Shown piece after piece: positions 52,994-62,132 of a stretch of 64,000 nucleotides of DNA. The translations under genes were made by a program, and so were the position numbers. The stretch's first letter is position 1, and each line of letters begins with the position of its first letter. A model generated the notes under the pieces. That model saw only the letters and a list, made by a program, of their open reading frames with translations, was not told the origin of the DNA and did not search any database. The DNA is from Rheinheimera soli. GTDB lineage: Bacteria; Pseudomonadota; Gammaproteobacteria; Enterobacterales; Alteromonadaceae. The stretch is taken from the NCBI RefSeq assembly GCF_021290985.1, contig NZ_JAJOYU010000006.1, positions 99,867-163,866 of the forward strand. Reading direction: 5' to 3'.

Positions 52994-53677
52994 TCAACTG
53001 ACTCGGGATAAAGGTGGCTTGGAATACTGCTTTTGTTGTAACTCTGGCTTTATAAAGTGCGGATAAAGCTCAGCCCATGGCAACACTAATTCCTGTTGTT
53101 GCCAGCCGCCTTTACGTTTCAGAATGCGGATCTGTAAGCCAGTCGTCGCCGGAGTCAGTTGCAAACTTAAAGCCCAGGGCAGCAGTTGTTGTTCAGCCAC
53201 CGCAGGGCGGAAAAAATACAACTGGCTTTGGCCTTGTGCTGCTGCTAACTGCAAACGTTTGAGCTGGGTTAAATTTAAGTTGTTTTGCCAGAGCAACACA
53301 TCCATACAACTGCCACTTTTTAAGCAGAGTTCAGCCGCCCAGAGTGCATCAGCAGTGCGGGGGGCATTCAGTTGCAATACCTGATGCAAAGGCCGCTTTT
53401 GTTGCAGCAGGTATTCCGCACAGAGATTGGCTGGTGGATTGATCCAGATTTGCAGCAGTTCAGATCCGGATCCTGCCAGTGCTTTTTGGATCAATTGCAG
53501 TTCAGCACAAGCGCCATGGCTTTGTAATTCAATCACGTTATGCTGTGGCCAGCCGCCGCCCAGAAGCTGATCCAAAGCGCTAAAGCCTGTGCTTTGGCAA
53601 TGTTCATAAGGCGCTTCGGTTTGACTAGCCTGCCAGATCAATTGTCTGTTCTGTAGCTGTTGCAGCAGAGCATTCAT
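52994..53677 (-). CDS. imuA: ImuA, RecA-like mutasome protein
   Basis: 227 residues from the ATG at 53675-53677, which has GAG nine bases upstream; an ATG at 53686 is an alternative. It follows the ImuA/SulA-like pattern: STGFSALDQLLGGGWPQHNV (RecA-like N-terminus), IQKALAGSGSELLQIWINPP, and LQIRILKRKGGWQQQELVLP with PWAELYPHF. It is required, with ImuB, for DnaE2-dependent mutagenesis. It is the first gene of the operon, directly behind a LexA box. Confidence 0.9.
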   Translation of the reverse strand: MNALLQQLQNRQLIWQASQTEAPYEHCQSTGFSALDQLLGGGWPQHNVIELQSHGACAELQLIQKALAGSGSELLQIWINPPANLCAEYLLQQKRPLHQVLQLNAPRTADALWAAELCLKSGSCMDVLLWQNNLNLTQLKRLQLAAAQGQSQLYFFRPAVAEQQLLPWALSLQLTPATTGLQIRILKRKGGWQQQELVLPWAELYPHFIKPELQQKQYSKPPLSRVS

Positions 53678-53693
53678 GATTTTCATCTCAAAT

Positions 53694-53713
53694 TACTGTA
53701 TATAAAAACAGTA
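53694..53713 (-). promoter_or_regulatory. LexA (SOS) box upstream of imuA
   Basis: TACTGTATATAAAAACAGTA matches the gammaproteobacterial SOS consensus at 18 of 20 positions, with the conserved CTGT-N8-ACAG. It lies 16 bases before the chosen imuA ATG, where bound LexA would block the imuA-imuB-dnaE2 transcript. The divergent MFS gene begins 138 bases away and could also be affected. Confidence 0.92.
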
Positions 53714-53850
53714 TAAAAGATCTGTTTTGGATCGCAAGGATAAAGTCAGAGTTTTCTGATCTTTTGCTTCGGGTCGATCAGAGCGTAAGAATTATGTTAA
53801 TGTGCGCGACTTTTCTGCGTCCTCTGGCGCTCCATCATCTTGGTATAGAC

Positions 53851-55038
53851 ATGACTGAAACCACAAAATTTACTGCCCAAACCTGGGTTTTGATCCTGAG
53901 TTTGGTGCTGATTGCTCTCACCTTACGACCTTCCATGGCGTCTATCGGGCCTTTATTACCTTTGATGCAACCTGAACTGCATCTGTCTTTTACCCAGGCT
54001 TCATTGCTGACCATGTTGCCTGTACTGGCGATGGGTTTAGGCATCTTTTTTGCGCATCAGCTGGCGCTGTGGTTTGGCTCTTATCAGGTGATTTTTTGGG
54101 CATCTATCGCCATAGCTGGTGCCACAGCACAACGTTATTGGGCTGTAGGGGCTTTAGATTTAACCTTAAGTGCCATAGTGGCGGGGTTAGGTATTGCCAT
54201 GGTGCAGGCTGTGGTGCCAGGGGTGATTAAGCAAAAATTCAGCACCAAAGCACCTTTAGTCATGGGCTGGTATATATCCGCCATTATTGCTGGTGCTGCT
54301 TTAACTGCGTCTTTAGCTGCATTTTGGGCTGATTGGGCACAAAGCTGGCGAGTCGCCTTATCTGGTTGGGTGGTTTTATCTGTAGTGGCTTTGGTTTTGT
54401 GGTTTTCTCAAAAAAACGCTATTCAAAACTTGCCTGTGGTGCAGTCGCAACAAAAGCCTCTGAGCTTTCGTAAATACGGCAGAGCCTGGACCTTAGCGCT
54501 ATTTTTTGGTCTGGTCACTTGTGCTTTTACCTGTGTGCTGGCTTGGTTACCTGCTTATTATGTGGAGCAGGGCTGGAGTGAACAAAAAAGTGGTTTGCTA
54601 CTGGGTTTATTGCTTTGTATGGAAGTGGTGTCTGGTTTTATCAGCCCTTGGCTGGCCAGTCGTAAAGCCGATCGTCGCCCTGTGATGTTGGTTTTATTGG
54701 TGTTGATGGCGACAGGTTTTGCTGGTTTAGTAGCTGCACCTGCGCTGGGTTTGCTATGGGCATCGTTATTAGGTTTAGGTATTGGCGGTTTGTTTCCACT
54801 GTCTTTGATTGTGTCTATGGATCATCAGCATCAGCCTTCTTCAGCAGCCAGTCTGACGGCTTTTGTGCAGGGCATAGGGTATACGCTGGCGGCTTTTTCA
54901 CCGCTGATTGCTGGTTTTATCCGTGACTTTAGCCAAAGCTTTAGCATCAGCTGGTTATTATTAGCCGCTATAGCAGTGCTTTTGATGGCGATGGTGACAC
55001 GCTTTAATCCGGCGTTTTACAACACAAAATTTCAATAG
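53851..55038 (+). CDS. MFS transporter, CynX/NimT-like
   Basis: 395 residues from the ATG at 53851; earlier starts in the frame lack hydrophobic or ribosome-site support. Twelve transmembrane helices. The CynX/NimT subgroup pattern is seen in LVLIALTLRPSMASIGPLLP near the N-terminus, then VVPGVIKQKFSTKAPLVMG, WLPAYYVEQGWSEQKSGLLL and LGIGGLFPLSLIVSMDHQHQ. Members move cyanate-like anions or drugs; the substrate is not certain. It precedes the EamA-family gene by 19 bases. Confidence 0.85.
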   Translation: MTETTKFTAQTWVLILSLVLIALTLRPSMASIGPLLPLMQPELHLSFTQASLLTMLPVLAMGLGIFFAHQLALWFGSYQVIFWASIAIAGATAQRYWAVGALDLTLSAIVAGLGIAMVQAVVPGVIKQKFSTKAPLVMGWYISAIIAGAALTASLAAFWADWAQSWRVALSGWVVLSVVALVLWFSQKNAIQNLPVVQSQQKPLSFRKYGRAWTLALFFGLVTCAFTCVLAWLPAYYVEQGWSEQKSGLLLGLLLCMEVVSGFISPWLASRKADRRPVMLVLLVLMATGFAGLVAAPALGLLWASLLGLGIGGLFPLSLIVSMDHQHQPSSAASLTAFVQGIGYTLAAFSPLIAGFIRDFSQSFSISWLLLAAIAVLLMAMVTRFNPAFYNTKFQ

Positions 55039-55057
55039 GCTTTTTCAGGAGTCGAGC

Positions 55058-55939
55058 ATGCAAGCCAATCTGATGTTATTACTGGCCGCTGCGATCTGGG
55101 GTTTAGGTTTTGTCGCCCAGCGTTTGGGCATGGACCATTTAGGGCCTTATTCCTTTAACGGCCTGCGTTTTTTTATCGGGGCTTTCAGTTTATTGCCTTT
55201 GATCTGGTGGTATCGGCATCAGGGTAAATTACAAGATGTGGACTGGAAGCTGCTGTTGTGGGCTGGTTTGCCGGTTGGAGTTTTGCTTTTTATAGCTGCA
55301 TCACTGCAGCAAGTTGGGCTCTTGTACACTACAGCCGCTAATGCAGGTTTTATTACCGGGCTTTATATAGTGCTGGTGCCGCTGTTGGGGATTTTTCTTA
55401 AGCATAAAATCAGCGGCAATATCTGGCTCGGCTGCGCTATTGCTGTCTCTGGTTTGTATATATTGAGTGTGGGTGACAACTTTTCGGTGAATTTCGGTGA
55501 TTTATTGCAGCTGATAGGTGCATTTTTCTGGGCCGCGCATTTACTGACTATTGATCACTACAGCAAAAAAGTACCGCCAATTTTATTAGCTTGTCTGCAA
55601 TTTGTGGTCTGTGGTGCCTTGAGCATGGTGGTGGCTTTTAGCATCGAAACACCCACAGTCACCAATGCGTTATTGGCCTGGAAGTCGGTGCTTTATGCAG
55701 GTGTGGTGTCAGTGGGTATTGCCTATACCTTGCAAGTGATGGCGCAAAAGCATGCCCATCCGGCTCACGCTGCCATTATCTTAAGTTTAGAAACCGTTTT
55801 TGCCGCTATAGGTGGTGTATGGCTGTTGGGAGAAGAGTTAAGTAGCAGGGCGCTGACAGGCTGTGGCCTGATGTTACTGGGTATGCTGGTGTCTCAACTG
55901 CCACTGCGCTGGTTATTGCGCTCCAAAGCTTTTACTTAA
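55058..55939 (+). CDS. DMT/EamA-family transporter (second copy)
   Basis: 293 residues with ten transmembrane helices in two EamA repeats: LMLLLAAAIWGLGFVAQRLG, SFNGLRFFIGAFSLLPLIWW, TTAANAGFITGLYIVLVPLL and AAIILSLETVFAAIGGVWLL. The sequence is only distantly related to the DMT protein at 40.9-41.8 kb. The ATG follows CAGGAG. It is probably cotranscribed with the MFS gene before it and the 2H phosphoesterase after it. Confidence 0.9.
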   Translation: MQANLMLLLAAAIWGLGFVAQRLGMDHLGPYSFNGLRFFIGAFSLLPLIWWYRHQGKLQDVDWKLLLWAGLPVGVLLFIAASLQQVGLLYTTAANAGFITGLYIVLVPLLGIFLKHKISGNIWLGCAIAVSGLYILSVGDNFSVNFGDLLQLIGAFFWAAHLLTIDHYSKKVPPILLACLQFVVCGALSMVVAFSIETPTVTNALLAWKSVLYAGVVSVGIAYTLQVMAQKHAHPAHAAIILSLETVFAAIGGVWLLGEELSSRALTGCGLMLLGMLVSQLPLRWLLRSKAFT

Positions 55940-55946
55940 CAAGTTG

Positions 55947-56654
55947 ATGATGGCTAAGCAGCAAGTGCAGCAGCAACAGCAACAGCACTATCAAGCCTTG
56001 TGGCAGCAGTCTTTAGTCAAGTTTGAACAGCATCAGTTTGAGACTGACCCTCTGTTAACTGCTAAAGATGACAGCCGTTATGGCGTCACTTTGTTGGCCC
56101 GTCCTTCAGAGCAGGTAAAACAGCAAATCCAGCATAGTCTCGCAGAGCTGATGCAGCTGGAGCCACAACAGTATTATTATCCGGCGTCAGATTTACACCT
56201 GACTGTGTTGTCACTGATTTCTTGTTATTCAGGCTTTACTTTATCGCAGATAGATACAGCGGCTTATGTGGAATTAGTACAACAAGTGATTAAAAACACA
56301 GGCCCATTTCGTCTGCATTTTCAGGGGATCACAGCATCGCCTTCTTGTGTGCTGGTGCAGGGCTTTTTTGACGATCAGCAGTTAAACCAGTTAAGAGAAC
56401 AGCTGCGCTCTGCCTTTGGACAATCGACCTTACAGCATTCGATTGACCAGCGTTATGCCATCCAAACCGCTCATATGACGGTGTTACGTTTTAGCCAACA
56501 GCCTGCCAATCCTGAGCTGTTCCTGCATAAAATCAAGGCATTAGCCTCAGTTGATTTTGGTACTTGCCTGATTGAAGAGCTGGAACTGGTTGGCAATGAC
56601 TGGTATCAGCGTCAAGAAAATACTGTACTGATCAAGCGCTTACGGCTAGGCTGA
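55947..56654 (+). CDS. 2H phosphoesterase (2'-5' RNA ligase-like) family protein
   Basis: 235 residues (ATG at 55947 or 55950). A Gln-rich N-terminus is followed by the two HxTx motifs of the 2H superfamily, HLTVL in SDLHLTVLSLISC and HMTVL in TAHMTVLRFSQQ, about 100 residues apart. Such enzymes act on 2',3'-cyclic phosphates or on 2'-5' linkages in RNA. The start lies 7-10 bases after the EamA-family stop, so the genes are coupled. Confidence 0.82.
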   Translation: MMAKQQVQQQQQQHYQALWQQSLVKFEQHQFETDPLLTAKDDSRYGVTLLARPSEQVKQQIQHSLAELMQLEPQQYYYPASDLHLTVLSLISCYSGFTLSQIDTAAYVELVQQVIKNTGPFRLHFQGITASPSCVLVQGFFDDQQLNQLREQLRSAFGQSTLQHSIDQRYAIQTAHMTVLRFSQQPANPELFLHKIKALASVDFGTCLIEELELVGNDWYQRQENTVLIKRLRLG

Positions 56655-56691
56655 TTTTGATTCAAATCAGGACAGGGTTGTTGTTATTCTT

Positions 56692-57402
56692 ATGTCGGAT
56701 CTACTTAATGTAATTCTGCTCACTTTGGCTGCAGGTCTTGCTATGCCTTTAGGGGCTTTGCTGGCCAAGTTTGAGCATATTCAGTCAGATTGGCTGGAAC
56801 AGGAGTTCAGGCACAGCATTATGGCTTTTGGTGCCGGCGCCTTGTTATCTGCTATTGCTTTAGTGTTGGTTCCCGAAGGCATGAAGGCACTCTCACCTGT
56901 AGTGGCCTGCAGCTGGTTTATTGGCGGCGCTGCTATTTTTATGTTGCTTGATATCTGGCTGAGTAAAAACCAAACCTCTGCCAGTCAACTGATGGCCATG
57001 CTGGCCGATTTTTTACCAGAATCATTGGCTTTAGGGGCAGCTGTTGCGGCTGGTGGTTCGCAGGCTTTATTACTGGGCGTTTTAATTGCGCTGCAAAATA
57101 TTCCTGAGGGCTTCAATGCCTATCGTGAACTTAGGCAATTTTCGACGTATTCAGGTTGGGTCATAGTCGCAAGTTTTGCAGCTATGGCATGTTTTGGCCC
57201 GCTTGCAGGGCTGGTCGGTTATTTCTGGCTGGCAGAATCACCAGCACTGGTGGCTATGATTATGTTGTTTGCCGCTGGCGGTATATTGTATTCGCTGTTT
57301 CAGGATATAGCGCCACAGGTCAGGTTAGAGCAGCACTGGGCTCCTCCTATGGGGGCCATTGCAGGTTTTGTTACTGGTATGCTGGGTTATATGTATCACT
57401 AA
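56692..57402 (+). CDS. ZIP-family metal transporter
   Basis: 236 residues with eight transmembrane helices. The ZIP metal-path motifs are in place: HSIMAFGAGALLSAIALVLV, MLADFLPESLALGAAVAAG (helix IV) and LQNIPEGFNAYRELRQF (helix V NxPEG). It lacks the His-rich loop of many ZIPs. It moves zinc or iron into the cytoplasm. Its stop overlaps the stop of the convergent alkyltransferase-like gene by four bases. Confidence 0.88.
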   Translation: MSDLLNVILLTLAAGLAMPLGALLAKFEHIQSDWLEQEFRHSIMAFGAGALLSAIALVLVPEGMKALSPVVACSWFIGGAAIFMLLDIWLSKNQTSASQLMAMLADFLPESLALGAAVAAGGSQALLLGVLIALQNIPEGFNAYRELRQFSTYSGWVIVASFAAMACFGPLAGLVGYFWLAESPALVAMIMLFAAGGILYSLFQDIAPQVRLEQHWAPPMGAIAGFVTGMLGYMYH

Positions 57403-57746
57403 TACTGCAGTTTAAACAGCAACTCGGATAAATCAGGTTGCCACCAGAAATCTTTGGCCACCCGGCCATTACGTACTATTACACCTTCGGCCAGTAGTAA
57501 TTGTTGTTGTGCTAAAGCTTGGGGTGTACCTGCAGCAAAAGCCAGCTGACCGCCAGAACGCATCACTCTGTACCAGGGCAGGTGCAGTTCATCTGGTGCT
57601 AACCCCAGCGTTTTTCCGACTAAGCGAGCGCGGCCGGGTAAACCTGCCAAATCAGCAATCTGACCATAACTGGCAATTTTTCCAGCCGGAATTTGTAATA
57701 CCGTTTGCCAGATTTTTTGTTGTTTAGAAGGGTTTTGTTGCTGCAT
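57399..57746 (-). CDS. atl: Alkyltransferase-like protein (Atl)
   Basis: 115 residues, one MGMT DNA-binding domain: IWQTVLQIPAGKIASYGQIA, DLAGLPGRARLVGKTL. The active-site motif PCHRV of O6-alkylguanine transferases is replaced by PWYRV, so the acceptor Cys is lost. Atl proteins bind alkylated guanine and flag it for nucleotide excision repair. It fits the DNA-damage theme of the nearby SOS operon but is not itself preceded by a LexA box. Confidence 0.9.
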   Translation of the reverse strand: MQQQNPSKQQKIWQTVLQIPAGKIASYGQIADLAGLPGRARLVGKTLGLAPDELHLPWYRVMRSGGQLAFAAGTPQALAQQQLLLAEGVIVRNGRVAKDFWWQPDLSELLFKLQY

Positions 57747-57831
57747 TAAATCTCTGGTTTAAAAGTACATCAGTGGCTGAATATGAAAGCACAATGCTAC
57801 AATGCCGCCGCATTTTTTGCCGGAGTTTTTT

Positions 57832-58014
57832 ATGTTTACCACTATTAACGGTATTCGGCTGCGTATCCCCACCGAAGAACCTGTAGCACCAGAAAGCAGC
57901 GATTGTTGTGGCAGTGGCAGCTGTTGCCCTTGTGTCTGGGATTATTACCGTGCAGAGCAAAAAGCTTGGTTGGCTCAAAAGGAGCAAAAGCAGGAGCAAG
58001 AGTCTAATCAATGA
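57832..58014 (+). CDS. Small oxidoreductase-like domain protein
   Basis: 60 residues from the ATG at 57832, selected over one at 57802 because CGGAG stands just upstream. The core EEPVAPESSDCCGSGSCCPC with VWDYYRAE matches the Oxidoreductase-like N-terminal family (PF09791), with its CCGSGC and CVWD cysteines. The Cys cluster probably binds a metal. The C-terminal Gln/Lys/Glu tail is disordered. The role is unknown. Confidence 0.8.
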   Translation: MFTTINGIRLRIPTEEPVAPESSDCCGSGSCCPCVWDYYRAEQKAWLAQKEQKQEQESNQ

Positions 58015-58033
58015 CTCTTACTCCGCAATGAGC

Positions 58034-58444
58034 TTAATAGGCTTTATTAACCACAGTGCGGCCTATTGGGGCCAGGCTTAAAGTTGCCAGTTTTAAGTGA
58101 GCTAAGCCAAATGGAATGCCGATGATGGTAATAAAACAAGCCACGGCATGAAACAAATGACCCAAGGCCAGCCAGAAACCGGCAAAGACAAACCAAATTA
58201 CATTACCGATAAAACCCAGCGGACCAGTGCCTATATCGGAAATACGATTTAAGCGTTCACGGTTGACGTGCTCGTTGCCAAAAGGCCAGAACGCCATTTC
58301 ACCAATCACAAAACAGGCGCGGCCAAAAGGAATAAATACAATACTTAAAAAGCACAGCAAACCGATACACCACCAGGCCAGCCCCATTAAAAAGCCACCC
58401 ATCACAAACCAGAAAATATTAAATATCAGCCTTAAAGCACCCAT
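58034..58444 (-). CDS. yccF: YccF domain-containing membrane protein
   Basis: 136 residues with two YccF repeats: IFNIFWFVMGGFLMGLAWW with PFGRACFVIGEMAFWPFG, and GNVIWFVFAGFWLALGHLFH with IPFGLAHLKLATLSLAPIG. The IPFG motifs before the amphipathic parts are typical. A family of small inner-membrane proteins of unknown function. GGAG precedes the ATG. Confidence 0.88.
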   Translation of the reverse strand: MGALRLIFNIFWFVMGGFLMGLAWWCIGLLCFLSIVFIPFGRACFVIGEMAFWPFGNEHVNRERLNRISDIGTGPLGFIGNVIWFVFAGFWLALGHLFHAVACFITIIGIPFGLAHLKLATLSLAPIGRTVVNKAY

Positions 58445-58590
58445 GGTCGTTCTCCTTTTTCAGTGATGCCAAAAAGGTTACAAGATTAAGGCCAGATTTA
58501 ATTTCTATATAAATCAGTAGGATAATGTTTTAAGGCGAAAGTGGCACTGTGAAAATTACCACTTTATAGTCAAATGCACCTCTGATGTGG

Positions 58591-59613
58591 CTACTGATCA
58601 GTTAAAGGTGCTGGTACCAAAGCCCTGCCTGTTACACCAAATGGAAAAGCCGGGGAGTCACAGACCCGAACTTTGTAGCTATAGCCCACAGGCTGAGTGG
58701 CATCAGGCGTGACCACTAGTACTTCGTAGTCGTTGATATGCACCAAATGCTCAGGTGGGGTCAGTTTACAGCTCGACGCACTTAAGCTCTCGACATGGTA
58801 GTTAAAAGAGGCCACCAGTTTGTTCAGCCACAGCATAGTGGGCAGTTTAAAACCACTATTGCCCATTAAATAACCATCATCGATAAATATCTGAAACTCC
58901 GGGACTTTGCTGTGTGGGCCTTTTGGCTGCTGATGCTGCAATTCTGCTTCACGTTTTTTTATTTCTTCCAGTTGTTTTTGCAAAGATTCTGGAGTGTTTT
59001 GCTGCTGAGTTGTCTCTCCCCAATTCAGAAACTGTTCAGGATGACCGCTGAAATAGCTGAATAAAGTCAAAATTAAAATCATAGTGACCACAGGCAAATA
59101 AATAATGCGGGCCATTAAAGTCCAGACCGGAAATTCTTCGTCATCCAGCAGATGTTTAGAGGGCACGCCTAAAGGCCGTAGCATCAACAGCAGCATCACT
59201 TTCAACAGGTGCAGCATGGAATAAAACTGCAGAGTCAGCATGCTGCCAATTAAAGTCCAGGCCGGTGCCAGTAATAAAGCGGCTAAATTCACACTGTAGG
59301 GCACTACATCAGGCCTTACGCCTATCACACCGTTGACAATGGATTCGGCATAAGCAAAAGAGAAATTCAGCACTATGGCGTAAAAAATCAGAATACAGGC
59401 TTTACCCAGCAAGCTATGCCACCAAATAGCAAAACGTTGCCACATCTCTTTGGCTGTGGCCAAAAGCAGTAATACAGCGCCAATTTGAGCAAGCACTGTG
59501 TTATTTAAACCCAGCAGCAGGTATAAAAATAAAAACACAGTGGCCAGCAAATAACACCACTGCGCAAAATGCAGCTGCGCCAAACGGGGAAAACGCTCAT
59601 TCCATTGTTGCAT
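58591..59613 (-). CDS. Membrane protein of unknown function
   Basis: 340 residues. About five transmembrane helices fill the N-terminal 200 residues (FAQWCYLLATVFLFLYLLLG, LLAPAWTLIGSMLTLQFYSM, LMARIIYLPVVTMILILTLF). A Gln/Glu-rich segment (PESLQKQLEEIKKREAELQH) leads to a C-terminal domain of about 110 residues (FQIFIDDGYLMGNSGFKLPT, VESLSASSCKLTPPEHLVHI) on one side of the membrane. No family is recognised. The gene is alone between yccF and the S46 peptidase gene. Confidence 0.75.
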   Translation of the reverse strand: MQQWNERFPRLAQLHFAQWCYLLATVFLFLYLLLGLNNTVLAQIGAVLLLLATAKEMWQRFAIWWHSLLGKACILIFYAIVLNFSFAYAESIVNGVIGVRPDVVPYSVNLAALLLAPAWTLIGSMLTLQFYSMLHLLKVMLLLMLRPLGVPSKHLLDDEEFPVWTLMARIIYLPVVTMILILTLFSYFSGHPEQFLNWGETTQQQNTPESLQKQLEEIKKREAELQHQQPKGPHSKVPEFQIFIDDGYLMGNSGFKLPTMLWLNKLVASFNYHVESLSASSCKLTPPEHLVHINDYEVLVVTPDATQPVGYSYKVRVCDSPAFPFGVTGRALVPAPLTDQ

Positions 59614-59825
59614 AGTTAAATTCCTGAATTCTATATAGTTATCTTTATGTTGCTATTGTTAGCACGAGGCAGCTTTTTGCTCAATCCATCAGAGAAAAGA
59701 ATCCTGCAACTGGGCTTAAATTTCCCACGCTGAACTAAACAAGGTTGCACCAAAGCGCTTTACATGGATAATTTGGCTTTTATTTTTACGCACTAAAACT
59801 ACAACTAAAAATACCAAGGGATCTT

Positions 59826-62057
59826 ATGAAATCTGTATACCTGCTCAGCACTTTGGCACTTAGCCTCAGCTTTGCCAGCATAGCCGACGAAGGCCAGTGG
59901 CAGCCGCATCAACTGGCTGAATTACAAAAAGAACTGACAGCCAAAGGCATTGATATTCCGGGCAAACAACTGGCCGATTTAAGCCAGTACCCTATGAATG
60001 CCATTGTTAGTCTCGGTTACTGTTCTGCCTCTTTTGTATCGCCACAAGGCCTGGTAGTGACGAATCACCACTGTGCCTACAACGCTATTCAGAATAATTC
60101 GACCAAAGACAATAACTTGATTGATAAAGGTTTTTTAGCCAAAACTATGGCTGAAGAATTACCGGCAGGGCCGCAGGAACGCTTGTATATCACTGAGGCC
60201 GTAACCGATGTAACAGCACAAATTACAGGTTCACTGGCAGCAGACTTGTCTGGAAAAGATCGTTATGAAGCGATAGAAGCCAACCGTAAAGCATTAATTA
60301 AAGACTGCGAAAGTGATGCGAACTACCGCTGCTCTGTGGTGAGCTTTCACCACGGTATGGAGTATTTCCAAATCAAACAGCTGATGCTGCAGGATGTACG
60401 TTTGGTGTATGCACCATCAGAAGCGGTAGGAAACTACGGTGGTGATATCGACAACTTTGAGTACCCACGTCATACCGGCGATTATACCTTTATCCGTGGT
60501 TATGTCGGCAAAGACGGCAAACCAGCGCCTTATTCAGTGGATAACGTACCCTACCAAAGCAAAAACTTTTTAAAAGTGAATGCCAATGGTGTCCGTCAGG
60601 GCGACGGTATTTTATTGGCAGGTTATCCGGGCCAAACCAGCCGTTATCGTTTAGCTGATGAAATCTCTTTTGCGGCCGACTGGCAATATCCGGCCCAGGT
60701 AAATACTTTTCAGCAAATGATCAACACGATTGACCGTTTAGGTGCAGCAGATGCTGATTTAAAAGTGAAGTATTCGTCTGTGGTTAAAAGTCACAATAAC
60801 CGCATGAAAAAATTGCAGGGCTTATTGGACGGCTTTAAAGTAACGGATATTCACGCTATTAAAGTTCAACGTGAGCAGGCACTGCTGGACTGGATCAAAG
60901 CCGATGAAACACGCAAACCCTACCAGCAAAGTATAGATGCATTAAAACAACTGATAAAAACCGAGCAGGCTTTTACTCAGCAAACTTATTACTTTGAAGC
61001 CGCCAAGCGCAGCGATTTATTGCAAGCCGCTATGCTGTTGTATCGCTTAGCGCAGGAAAACCAAAAACCAGACGCGATGCGCGAAATGGGCTTTCAGTTA
61101 CGTGATTTAAAAATGATTGAAGGCCGCTTAGCCCGTATGGAAAAAAGCTTCCACCCGACTATGGATATCGCCATTTGGTCAGAGCAATTAGCCGAATATT
61201 TAGCTCAGCCTGATGCTGTGCGTGTAGCCGAATTGGACAGCGCTTTAGGTTTAACTGCTGGCATGACAGATGCGCAAGTTGCAGAAAAACTAACAGCACT
61301 TTACCCACAAAGCAGTTTAACCAGCACTGAAGGCCGCAAAGCCTGGCTGGGTAAAACACCTGCTGATTTTGCCGCAAGCTCAGACCCATTTATTCGCATT
61401 GCAGTGGCTATTTTTGATAAAAATATGGCCTTAGAAACTCAGGATAAAGAGCTAAAAGGTCAGTTATCCCAAGTACGCCCAGCTTATATGCAGGCCATTA
61501 TTGCCTACAACAAAGCACAGGGAAAACCAGTGTACCCTGATGCTAACAGCACTTTGCGTATTACCTATGGCTCAGTAGACGGTTACCCGGCCAAAGACGG
61601 TGTGTATAAAACGCCTTTTACTTCAGTCAAAGGCTTAATTGCCAAACGTCAGGCTGATTACCCTTTTAACGCCCCACAAAACTTAGTGGATGCCTATCAG
61701 GCTGGTAAAACTGACGGCTATTTCTACGCTGATTTAGCAGCCCAAACCAAGGAACCATGGTTCTGCGGTATTTTCAACTGCCCAAAAGCCGAAGTAAAAG
61801 CCTTTAACTCAGTGCCGGTTAACTTCTTATCCAGCGCCGACACCACAGGCGGCAACTCAGGTTCAGCGGTCATGAACGGCAAAGGCGAACTGGTGGGCTT
61901 AAACTTCGACTCGACTTATGAGTCGATCACCAAAGACTGGTACTTCAACCCGGAGATCACCCGCGCCATTCATGTAGATATCCGCTATGTATTGTGGATG
62001 ATGCAATACGTTGATAACGCCGATAATTTATTGGCGGAGATGGAAATAGTAAGGTAA
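59826..62057 (+). CDS. S46-family dipeptidyl-peptidase (DPP7/DPP11-type)
   Basis: 743 residues with signal peptide MKSVYLLSTLALSLSFASIA. The S46 triad is seen: His in VVTNHHCAYNA (about 81), Asp in DIDNFEYPRHTGDYTF (about 215) and Ser in DTTGGNSGSAVMN (about 680). It removes dipeptides from peptides in the periplasm, a trait of peptide-feeding bacteria. Counting eighteen residues past the catalytic Ser, the position that is Gly in DPP7 and Arg in DPP11 is here Ser (LNFDSTYE), so the peptide preference is uncertain. AGGGATC precedes the ATG. A strong terminator follows. Confidence 0.9.
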   Translation: MKSVYLLSTLALSLSFASIADEGQWQPHQLAELQKELTAKGIDIPGKQLADLSQYPMNAIVSLGYCSASFVSPQGLVVTNHHCAYNAIQNNSTKDNNLIDKGFLAKTMAEELPAGPQERLYITEAVTDVTAQITGSLAADLSGKDRYEAIEANRKALIKDCESDANYRCSVVSFHHGMEYFQIKQLMLQDVRLVYAPSEAVGNYGGDIDNFEYPRHTGDYTFIRGYVGKDGKPAPYSVDNVPYQSKNFLKVNANGVRQGDGILLAGYPGQTSRYRLADEISFAADWQYPAQVNTFQQMINTIDRLGAADADLKVKYSSVVKSHNNRMKKLQGLLDGFKVTDIHAIKVQREQALLDWIKADETRKPYQQSIDALKQLIKTEQAFTQQTYYFEAAKRSDLLQAAMLLYRLAQENQKPDAMREMGFQLRDLKMIEGRLARMEKSFHPTMDIAIWSEQLAEYLAQPDAVRVAELDSALGLTAGMTDAQVAEKLTALYPQSSLTSTEGRKAWLGKTPADFAASSDPFIRIAVAIFDKNMALETQDKELKGQLSQVRPAYMQAIIAYNKAQGKPVYPDANSTLRITYGSVDGYPAKDGVYKTPFTSVKGLIAKRQADYPFNAPQNLVDAYQAGKTDGYFYADLAAQTKEPWFCGIFNCPKAEVKAFNSVPVNFLSSADTTGGNSGSAVMNGKGELVGLNFDSTYESITKDWYFNPEITRAIHVDIRYVLWMMQYVDNADNLLAEMEIVR

Positions 62058-62080
62058 TCAACCCGTCGAAAATACCGTAG

Positions 62081-62105
62081 GGGAGGGCTTTATGCCCTCC
62101 CTTTT
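62081..62105 (+). terminator. Intrinsic terminator of the S46 peptidase gene
   Basis: GGGAGGGC pairs with GCCCTCCC around TTTAT and is followed by TTTT, 23 bases after the stop. It also separates the housekeeping genes from the integron. Confidence 0.88.
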
Positions 62106-62132
62106 CATATTCACGCATAACCATCAGAACCT

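Noticed and set aside
57724..58011. Minus-strand frame with a leucine-rich start, looking like a signal peptide
   Set aside because: The leucines are the antisense of the Gln/Glu/Lys codons of the small oxidoreductase-like gene, which has a good ribosome site and a known motif.
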